Positions 13,995-20,585 of a stretch of DNA of 21,743 bases are shown here, piece after piece; position 1 is the first letter of the stretch, and each line of letters opens with the position of its first letter. The stretch is from an uncultured Bacteroidota bacterium (GTDB taxonomy: Bacteria; Bacteroidota; Bacteroidia; UBA7662): contig CAIVQI010000110.1 in the NCBI GenBank assembly GCA_903908015.1, positions 1 to 21,743 of the forward strand, written 5' to 3'. The notes below the pieces were generated by a model. The model was not told where the DNA came from. It ran no database searches and was given only the letters and a program-made list of their open reading frames with translations. A program made the position numbers and the translations under genes.

Positions 13995-15254
13995 TTACTC
14001 ATCCGGGTATATAAGGTAAGGAGCCCTTCTTTGACGAAATTCGGCCAAAGGTGTGATCCAGGTCGACCTCACCTCCAACTCGCTCTCACCCTGCAAAATA
14101 GCCCCACGCCACACGGCATTGCCAGCCAATTTGTCGAAAAAAGGGAGAAAAAAACCGTCTCGATTCCTTCCCTGATCACAAAATAGCCATAAGGGATCAA
14201 GCCACAGGCGGGCATTGGATCGAATATCATCCACCGATAAATTGGTGAAGTTGAGTCCAACACAAGACACATTCATGTAGGGTGGATGGTTGGACTTGCC
14301 CGGAATGGAAATGGGCATGAAGGTCGTATCGCCCCCCAAAAACCAGGGAGCGCCGACCATTTGAAAGGGCTTGCTGGTACCCCTACCCAATGAGGCATCT
14401 ATGCCTTCGAAAAAACAAATTGAAGGATAAAGTGCCACTGAAAGTGCATCAGGCAGATTCGGTGACGGGGGTACAGGTAAATCATAACGTTGGCTGCGCC
14501 GATAACGATCAATAGGGACCACCACCAAAGGACACACACGAGCCGAATCCAGCCAACCCTCGCCCTGTATCATTCGGGCCAACTCCCCGAGGGTCATGCC
14601 ATGCACAACCGGTATGGGATGGAGGCCCACAAACGACCGAAAGGCTGTATCCAACACCGGTCCATCAACAAAATGTCCGTTGGGATTCGGACGGTCAAAT
14701 AGCCACAACGGGATGTTCTGATCAGCACAAGCCTGCATGAGATAGTGGAGGCTACTGAGGTAGGTGTAGAACCGAACGCCTACATCCTGAATATCAAATA
14801 CCACTGCGTCTAGTCCAGTCAAATCTTCGGGCTTTGGCTTAACATTTTTTCCATAAAGCGAAACAACCCGTATACCTGTGGAAACATCCCTGCCATCCAA
14901 TATTTCTTCACCGGCCTGAGCCTCTCCTCGAAAACCATGCTCAGGCGCAAAAATCACCTGTACATCTACCCTCTTTTTACGCATGAAGTCGACCAGGTGC
15001 ATCCGCCCAACGCGTGAAGTAGGATTCACCATAAGGCCAATTTTCTTGCCTTTTAGAGCAGGCAGCCACATTCGATATCGGTCGGCCCCACAAATGGGCG
15101 TTTGCGTCTGATCCCTGAGGGGCTCCCCAAAAAAATCAACAGCACGTGTTGGTTTGGTGGCCAAAGAAAACAGCAATACCAAAAACACGGAAAAGGAGGG
15201 TATAGCCTTATTTTTGACCGCTTGGAATCTGCTTTTGATTCCATTCAAACCCAT
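13995..15254 (-). CDS. DUF1343/NamZ-like exo-beta-N-acetylmuramidase, secreted
   Basis: The family (DUF1343, YbbC, NamZ) includes characterised exo-beta-N-acetylmuramidases that release terminal MurNAc during peptidoglycan recycling. With the start at 15254 the protein has 419 residues, a Lys/Arg-rich N-terminus, a hydrophobic signal segment (about 17-32) and a possible cleavage near Ala38. Family motifs are VNPTSRV (76-82), FAPEHGFRGE (102-111, with the candidate catalytic Glu105), FDIQDVGVRFYTY (153-165), LFDRPNP, and FFEGIDASLGRGT (281-293). An upstream in-frame ATG at 15389 would add 45 residues antisense to the permease and bury the signal peptide, so I reject it. The start codon overlaps that of the divergent permease gene within one CATG. 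Export makes a periplasmic or outer-membrane-associated role likely. Confidence 0.9.
   Translation of the reverse strand: MGLNGIKSRFQAVKNKAIPSFSVFLVLLFSLATKPTRAVDFFGEPLRDQTQTPICGADRYRMWLPALKGKKIGLMVNPTSRVGRMHLVDFMRKKRVDVQVIFAPEHGFRGEAQAGEEILDGRDVSTGIRVVSLYGKNVKPKPEDLTGLDAVVFDIQDVGVRFYTYLSSLHYLMQACADQNIPLWLFDRPNPNGHFVDGPVLDTAFRSFVGLHPIPVVHGMTLGELARMIQGEGWLDSARVCPLVVVPIDRYRRSQRYDLPVPPSPNLPDALSVALYPSICFFEGIDASLGRGTSKPFQMVGAPWFLGGDTTFMPISIPGKSNHPPYMNVSCVGLNFTNLSVDDIRSNARLWLDPLWLFCDQGRNRDGFFLPFFDKLAGNAVWRGAILQGESELEVRSTWITPLAEFRQRRAPYLIYPDE
15209..15216 (+). promoter_or_regulatory. -7 box TATTTTTG for the permease, inside the DUF1343 gene
   Basis: TATTTTTG matches the consensus perfectly and is the same octamer as before the DUF349 gene and alaS. 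It lies 36 bases before the permease ATG, within the stretch that encodes the N-terminus of the divergent secreted protein. No TTTG is seen at the -33 distance. Confidence 0.4.
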
Positions 15255-16479
15255 GGATATACGCTTACTCTGGTTGTTGATGAACAGGCTGAACCGCGAC
15301 AGCCACCATAGGCTAACGCGACTGATGCTTCGACTTGCGGTTGTGGTTACAGCCTGCGGCATTGCGGCTATTTTGTTGTCGTATGCCATCGTGGGTGGAT
15401 TCCAAACGGTTATTCCCGCTAAATTTACGGCCTTCTCAGGCCATGTGCAAGTGCAAAAATTGTCTTCGGCAGGGGATTTCGAAAGCAGTCCCTTCGCCCC
15501 AACTGATGCACTTCTTGATTCACTCTATGAAATCAAAGGCGTTGCCCTACTCGCCAAAGTGGGCTACAAAGCCGCCATAGCCCACCACCAGGAAGAATTC
15601 GAGGGCATCTTGTTTAAGGGAATCGAACAGGGCTACCCCGAGGAACTGCTTCAGGAATGGCTCACGCAGGGAACACTTCCAGCCAAAAATTCAGGTGCTG
15701 GCAAAGTTGAGGTACTTGTTCCTGAATCGCTCGCCCGAAGATTAAGGCTGGCCATTGGTGACAGGCTGAAACTTTATTTCATTCAACATCCCATTCGGGC
15801 CCGATCTGTTGTTGTAACTGGATTTTATCGTTTGGGTATAGAGGCTGAATTCGGGAGACCCATCATCATTGGACCGCTCGACATGATTCGCAAAATCAAC
15901 GATTGGTCGCCCCAACAAGTCGGACAAGTTGAAATGCATCTGACGGACCTTGAAGCATTGCCATCGGTTGTGGACGCTACCCGCAAACTCATTGACCCCC
16001 AGTGGGAGGCCTATTCCATAAAAGACCGCTTTGCCAATTTGTTTGGCTGGCTTGGCCTATTCGATCTCAACAAACAAGTCATGTTGCTGATTATGCTGCT
16101 TGTGTGTGGCGTCAACATTCTTTCGGCCTTGCTTATATTCATTCTCGAACGGGTTCCTTCTATTGGGCTGCTCAAATCGTTGGGGATGGAAAATTCAAAT
16201 ATTCGTTGGCTGTTTGTGATGGCGGGATTGGGCACCTGCCTGAAAGGGCTCTTTTGGGGCAATTTAGTGTTTTGGCTTGTTTATGTTGTCCAAAACCGCT
16301 GGAAAATCATAGCGCTCGACGAAGAAAACTACTATGTTGATGCAGTGCCTATGCACCTCCCCTTCGACGATGCATTGGGCATTAATGCTGTTGTGCTCCT
16401 GGCTTGTTTTCTATTATGCCTCGCTGCAACTTGGATCATAGGAAAAATAAATCCTGTGCACAGCATGCGTTTCGATTGA
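15253..16479 (+). CDS. LolC/LolE-like FtsX-family ABC transporter permease
   Basis: The 408-residue membrane protein has the MacB/LolC-E topology: one N-terminal helix (about 26-50), a large periplasmic domain (about 51-270, starting AKFTAFSGHVQV), then three helices (about 274-298, 318-345, 377-396). The cytoplasmic loop ILERVPSIGLLKSLGM (about 297-312) is the usual contact with the ATPase. Proteins of this kind extract lipoproteins from the inner membrane or act on the cell envelope; the substrate here is inferred. No ATPase gene is adjacent. The ATG at 15253 is chosen over an upstream in-frame start at 15154, because it gives the normal N-terminus. Its stop is four bases from the stop of the convergent smc gene. 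Confidence 0.88.
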   Translation: MDIRLLWLLMNRLNRDSHHRLTRLMLRLAVVVTACGIAAILLSYAIVGGFQTVIPAKFTAFSGHVQVQKLSSAGDFESSPFAPTDALLDSLYEIKGVALLAKVGYKAAIAHHQEEFEGILFKGIEQGYPEELLQEWLTQGTLPAKNSGAGKVEVLVPESLARRLRLAIGDRLKLYFIQHPIRARSVVVTGFYRLGIEAEFGRPIIIGPLDMIRKINDWSPQQVGQVEMHLTDLEALPSVVDATRKLIDPQWEAYSIKDRFANLFGWLGLFDLNKQVMLLIMLLVCGVNILSALLIFILERVPSIGLLKSLGMENSNIRWLFVMAGLGTCLKGLFWGNLVFWLVYVVQNRWKIIALDEENYYVDAVPMHLPFDDALGINAVVLLACFLLCLAATWIIGKINPVHSMRFD

Positions 16480-16483
16480 ACGA

Positions 16484-19400
16484 TTAGTTTGGGGATAGTG
16501 ACCTAAAATCGACTGGCACCACCCGACTAACCCCCTGCTCCACCATGGTTATGCCATACATGATGTCGGTGGTCTCCATCGTCTTTTTGTTGTGGGTCAC
16601 GATGACAAACTGAGACTGTCGGCTGAACTGCTTGATCATCCGGTTGAATTTGTCGATGTTGTTGTCGTCGAGCGGTGCATCAACCTCGTCGAATATGCAA
16701 AAAGGTGCCGGTTTGTAGAGGAAGATGGCGAAGAGGAGGGCAGTGGCTGTCAGTGATTTCTCACCTCCCGAAAGTTGATTGATTGATAATGGCTTTTTGC
16801 CCTTTGGGCGTGCAACAATGTGGATTGGGGAATCCAAGGGCTGTTGCGGGTCGACCAACTGAAGGTCGCAGGCATCCTCATCCGAGAAAAGGGTTCGAAA
16901 CACTTCTATAAAATGTGTTCGGATCAGATCAAAGGCCTCAAGGAAGCGTTCCCGAGCAGTTTGATCTATTTCTTCAATGGTCTCTAATAAACTACCGCGT
17001 GCCTCCAAGAGATCCTTGCGTTGTTGCGCAATAAACTGATTGCGTTCCTCAACTTCCTTGTAGGTCTCCAGGGCCATTGGATTGATCGGACCGAAATCAG
17101 CCAGACGACTGCGGAGGCCCGCCAAATTTTGCTCCAGGCCCAAAAGTTGCTGGGCGTCCATGGGCGCTGTATCTTCGAGGGCATCTAACTCCATTTCAAA
17201 CTCAGCACGCAGCCGTTCCCGTATACTGGTTTCCCGAATACGCAGCTCATTGAGGCGGTTTTGCGCCAATTGGAACAATTGAAGAACTTGATCCCTCCGC
17301 TGTCGCATGACCCGGATGTCCTCTTCTTGCTGGGTTAACAGATTACGTGCCGAAAGGAAATTATCCTCTGCCTGTCCTTGTCGTGTGTTCCATTCTGATT
17401 GTTGCCGGTAGCGCTCCGCCAATTCCTCATCGTTTGGTCCCTGTTGGTTCTGCCACTGTTCGGCCTCAGTCCTGATCCCCGATAACTGTTCCCGATCCTG
17501 CACATGACGGTGCTCCAGGCGTTCAATTTGTTGCTGACGCTGATGGGCAGATTGTTGCTGCGACTCCAATCGGCTAACGGATTGTTGCCAGGCGAGACTC
17601 AATTCATGGAATTGCCTTCTCAATGGTTCCAATTCAACGCGCAAAGATTCTGCAAAGGGTTGTAATTGGTGGATTTCTTTTTGGATTTTTTCATGCTCCG
17701 TGCGCATAGCGCCTAAATCAGGGGCTGTTGTTTCTGATTGGTTTACGCTTGTGTCCAAAAAACTTTCCAATTCCGATATTCTGCCTCTGTTTCGGGTCAA
17801 AGCTGCCTCGGCGAGCGCAATCTGTTGACGGATTTGGTTGCCCACACGATCCAGCTCTGTGCATTTAGCCTGTTGGAAGTCCAGTGGTACCGCCTCGATT
17901 TCCTGATTGAGCTCAATGATTTTGCTTTCCAACTTTGCCAAGGCTGATTGTTGCCGATCGATAGCCTTTTCTGACTTGGCAATCGCTTTATTCAGTTCTT
18001 CCATCCTCAGGACACGTCCTATTCTTTTGCCTTGAAACAGTCCAATAGACCCACCAGAAATCCAATTTTTGCCAATGGTGAGTACGCCATTTTTTCCAAG
18101 CAAAACCCATTTCGATTGCCCGGCCAGTACTTCAGGACCTAAGCGCTTCAATGCATTTTCATCGCACACCAAAACTCCCTGAAGAAGGTATTGAAAAAGC
18201 GCCTTATGCTCTTCCCGACAACGAATTAGAGAAAGTGCAGCCACGCACCCCTCCGGTAAGACACCATCTTGGGATTTGGATTGAATGAGGGTGTCGTTGA
18301 TGAAAAATCCAACCCGCCCTTTTGAAGAGTCTGACAAAAGAAACACGGCTTCCTGTGCTTCGTCGGCCGTCTGTACCCAATAATGATTCAAATAGGGCTC
18401 GAGAAATGATTCCAGCACTGGCTTCCATTCTGGGTCGGCCTGCATCAAATCGGCCACAACGACCGGAGTTGAGCCAAACCTTCCATGATCGCGCAGATAC
18501 TTGTGCGACTCAGGATAGCCTTCCATACTTTCGATCATGCTTCGGGTGAGCTGAAGTTCATTGCGCAGCTTGTCAGTCTCCCTGATCATTTGATCAAGAT
18601 CCCTGCGTAAATCGTCACGCTGCTGCACAAACTGAGCTTTTTGTTGTGTGCTCTGCCCAACCTGTTCCTTCAAAACATGCCAAAAGGCATGGGCCTCTGA
18701 ACGCTGCTGTTCATTTTCTTTCAGCACCGCCTGGGCTGAATCCCATTCGACTTCAGCCTTTTTGGTCTCCACTTGGATTCGCAGCAATTCCTGTCGGGCC
18801 GATTCTTGCTTTCCTGATTCTACCGCTTGCTGTCGCTCCTGGGCATGAATCCGGGATGTAAGGTTTTGTAGTTCTTGATTTTTAATTTGAAGTTGGCGTA
18901 TACAAGCGTCTGTTTCGGCTTGTTTTTCGCTTAGTTGTGTTGCGCAATTATTTTTTCGTTCGAGCAGTTGCGCTGCCTGTATTGTTTGATTTTCAATTTG
19001 CTCACGCTCATCCGATTGTGTGCGAATCAACTCATTTAACGCCGTCTGATCAGACGACAATCGTTCACTGACCAATTGCTCCTGTCGCCGGAGGCTGCTG
19101 AGTTTCTCGCCCCCCAACTGCTTGGCTTGCTCAAGTGCTCGTGTTTCGTCGAGGTATGACCGAACCTGGGTTTGAAGCGCCCTCAATTCTTGCTCTTGCC
19201 TGATCAGCTTATTTTTAAATTCCTGAGAAGCCGCCTCGGACATGGCAATTTGTGCATCTAGTTCAACTTGTTGGTGCGATAACTGCTGGCATTCAGATTC
19301 TTGCCGATTCAAATCAGAACCCAAACTACTCATTTGGGTTGATGCCAGACGAAGCGCCTGTGTGCGGTATTCCTCCTTCATCCGCACATATTTTTCAGCC

Positions 19401-20032
19401 CGCCGCGCCTGTGCCTGAAGGGCTTTCAAGTTCTTTTCAATTTCGTGGACCAGGTCATCCACCCTACTTAAATCTTGTTCGGTTTCCTGTAGCTTTACAA
19501 GGCTTTCTTTTTTTCGCGCTTTGTAGCGCGAAATGCCCGCCGCTTCTTCAAACAGTAGTCTGCGTGAGTTATCCTTATCGCTCAGGATGTCCTCGATCAT
19601 GCGAAGTTCCATGATGGCATAAGAATCGCTTCCCACGCCGGTGTTCATGAGCAAGGTGGCAATGTCGCGCAGCCGACAATTCACGCCGTTTAACATATAC
19701 TCGCTTTCGCCTGTTCTGTAGAGTCGGCGGCTGATGGTGACTTCCCGGTATTCAACAGGCAACAAACCGGAGGTGTTTTCAAAGCAAACATGAACCTCCG
19801 CCATACTGGCCTGGCGACGCTTTTTTGTTCCGTTGAAGATCACATTCTCCATCTTTTCGCTTCGGAGCATGCGCGTTTTTTGTTCACCCAACACCCAACG
19901 CAGGGCATCCACAACATTACTTTTTCCACACCCATTGGGGCCCACAATGCCTGTTACCCCATCAATGAACTGCAATGCAACTTTGTCACCAAAGCTCTTG
20001 AACCCTTTTATTTCAATGGTTTTCAGTTTCAT
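16484..20032 (-). CDS. smc: Chromosome segregation protein SMC
   Basis: SMC is the ATPase arm of the condensin that compacts and separates chromosomes. The protein has 1182 residues from the ATG at 20032. The N-terminal half-head has Walker A GPNGCGKSN (31-39) and the Q-loop region GVGSDSYAIMELRMIEDILS followed by FEEAAGISRYKARKK. Two long Gln/Glu-rich coiled coils (about 160-500 and 670-1010) flank a hinge (about 510-660). The C-terminal half-head has the signature LSGGEKSLTA (1087-1096), Walker B CIFDEVDAPLDD (about 1111-1122; Asp1115, Glu1116) and the His switch VTHNKKTME. An ATG at 20068 would add 12 atypical residues and lie upstream of the -7 box, so I reject it. scpA and scpB are not in the window. 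Confidence 0.97.
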   Translation of the reverse strand: MKLKTIEIKGFKSFGDKVALQFIDGVTGIVGPNGCGKSNVVDALRWVLGEQKTRMLRSEKMENVIFNGTKKRRQASMAEVHVCFENTSGLLPVEYREVTISRRLYRTGESEYMLNGVNCRLRDIATLLMNTGVGSDSYAIMELRMIEDILSDKDNSRRLLFEEAAGISRYKARKKESLVKLQETEQDLSRVDDLVHEIEKNLKALQAQARRAEKYVRMKEEYRTQALRLASTQMSSLGSDLNRQESECQQLSHQQVELDAQIAMSEAASQEFKNKLIRQEQELRALQTQVRSYLDETRALEQAKQLGGEKLSSLRRQEQLVSERLSSDQTALNELIRTQSDEREQIENQTIQAAQLLERKNNCATQLSEKQAETDACIRQLQIKNQELQNLTSRIHAQERQQAVESGKQESARQELLRIQVETKKAEVEWDSAQAVLKENEQQRSEAHAFWHVLKEQVGQSTQQKAQFVQQRDDLRRDLDQMIRETDKLRNELQLTRSMIESMEGYPESHKYLRDHGRFGSTPVVVADLMQADPEWKPVLESFLEPYLNHYWVQTADEAQEAVFLLSDSSKGRVGFFINDTLIQSKSQDGVLPEGCVAALSLIRCREEHKALFQYLLQGVLVCDENALKRLGPEVLAGQSKWVLLGKNGVLTIGKNWISGGSIGLFQGKRIGRVLRMEELNKAIAKSEKAIDRQQSALAKLESKIIELNQEIEAVPLDFQQAKCTELDRVGNQIRQQIALAEAALTRNRGRISELESFLDTSVNQSETTAPDLGAMRTEHEKIQKEIHQLQPFAESLRVELEPLRRQFHELSLAWQQSVSRLESQQQSAHQRQQQIERLEHRHVQDREQLSGIRTEAEQWQNQQGPNDEELAERYRQQSEWNTRQGQAEDNFLSARNLLTQQEEDIRVMRQRRDQVLQLFQLAQNRLNELRIRETSIRERLRAEFEMELDALEDTAPMDAQQLLGLEQNLAGLRSRLADFGPINPMALETYKEVEERNQFIAQQRKDLLEARGSLLETIEEIDQTARERFLEAFDLIRTHFIEVFRTLFSDEDACDLQLVDPQQPLDSPIHIVARPKGKKPLSINQLSGGEKSLTATALLFAIFLYKPAPFCIFDEVDAPLDDNNIDKFNRMIKQFSRQSQFVIVTHNKKTMETTDIMYGITMVEQGVSRVVPVDFRSLSPN

Positions 20033-20052
20033 TGTTTTCCGGTACGGGAGGG

Positions 20053-20060
20053 CAAACATA
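20053..20060 (-). promoter_or_regulatory. -7 box TATGTTTG before smc
   Basis: On the minus strand TATGTTTG matches TAnnTTTG perfectly and leaves 20 bases before the smc ATG at 20032. The longer in-frame start at 20068 would lie upstream of it, which helps fix the start. No TTTG is found at the -33 distance. Confidence 0.45.
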
Positions 20061-20119
20061 GTGAGCAAAGGCCTAATGTGCTACCCCTTTTTAAGACGTA
20101 TTTGGGTAACATTCTTGAC

Positions 20120-20127
20120 TATATTTG
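20120..20127 (+). promoter_or_regulatory. -7 box TATATTTG before the small membrane protein
   Basis: TATATTTG matches the consensus perfectly and leaves 20 bases before the ATG at 20148. A TTTG at 20101-20104 is too close (15 bases) to be a normal -33 element. It is back to back with the smc promoter, 60 bases apart. Confidence 0.42.
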
Positions 20128-20147
20128 TGGTTGGCACTTTCATGAAA

Positions 20148-20585
20148 ATGGACTTTGATTTTCCTTCATCTGTTTACACCATTGCGGTGGTGGCCTACAC
20201 CATTTATTCATGGACGAAAAAAAGAAAAAAGAATGAAGACGAAGATGCTTCAGGAAAGCAGCAGCAGGAACAGCCTAAACCTGAGGCACAGTACAAACCC
20301 ATACTTGGAGAATCAATTCCCGAGTCGCCCGGGCCCACTTTTCAACCTCAAACCAGTGGTAAAGGTCGCCCCCGATCCCAAACTGCCACGCGCCACCGCG
20401 ACAGCCAGGAAGCATTGGTGCCAGAACACAGAAGCCTAGAACATACAAGCCAAAAGAACAGAAGCCTCGAGGAGATAAATTCACCCTCTGATGCCATCGG
20501 ATTTTTGCCACACGCCGACCTGCGAAGGGCCATCATTTGGTCGGAAATTCTAAAACCGCACCCCGAACAAGAAAGAAGTTATTGA
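20148..20585 (+). CDS. Small single-TM protein of unknown function
   Basis: I do not recognise a characterised family. The 145-residue protein begins MDFDFPSS, has one hydrophobic helix (about 7-22), a basic/acidic stop-transfer stretch (TKKRKKNEDED, 23-33), a long Gln/Pro/Ser/Arg-rich probably disordered region (34-112) with a short RSLE duplication, and an ordered-looking C-terminal helix RRAIIWSEIL (126-135). From memory, small Bacteroidota proteins with this layout and a similar C-terminal motif are common, but I cannot verify it. Other in-frame starts are 20142, 20076 and 19833; the last runs antisense through smc and is unlikely. The -7 box at 20120-20127 favours 20142 or 20148. The reading frame is open throughout, and the stop overlaps the convergent M1 gene by seven bases. 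By the positive-inside rule, the tail is probably cytoplasmic. Confidence 0.62.
   Translation: MDFDFPSSVYTIAVVAYTIYSWTKKRKKNEDEDASGKQQQEQPKPEAQYKPILGESIPESPGPTFQPQTSGKGRPRSQTATRHRDSQEALVPEHRSLEHTSQKNRSLEEINSPSDAIGFLPHADLRRAIIWSEILKPHPEQERSY

Noticed and set aside
13956..14186. 76-codon plus-strand frame between fmt and DUF1343
   Set aside because: Mostly antisense to the 3' end of the DUF1343 gene, with no similarity to a known family and low-complexity translation.
15154..15252. 33-residue N-terminal extension of the permease
   Set aside because: It is antisense to the DUF1343 signal peptide, and its first part lies upstream of the -7 box at 15209-15216; the ATG at 15253 gives the usual N-terminus.
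15255..15389. 45-residue N-terminal extension of the DUF1343 protein
   Set aside because: It would place a signal peptide internally and runs antisense to the first membrane helix of the permease; the ATG at 15254 gives a normal secreted protein.
20033..20068. 12-residue N-terminal extension of SMC
   Set aside because: SMC proteins begin with the strand MKLKTIEIKGFKSF, and the longer start lies upstream of the -7 box at 20053-20060.
19833..20147. Long upstream extension of the small membrane protein
   Set aside because: Most of it is antisense to the conserved SMC ATPase head; the promoter box at 20120-20127 lies downstream of its start.
20428..20474. Short direct repeat (AGAAGCCT, twice) in the small membrane protein gene
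   Set aside because: Only two short copies inside a low-complexity coding stretch; explained by the RSLE duplication and not a mobile or CRISPR-type repeat.
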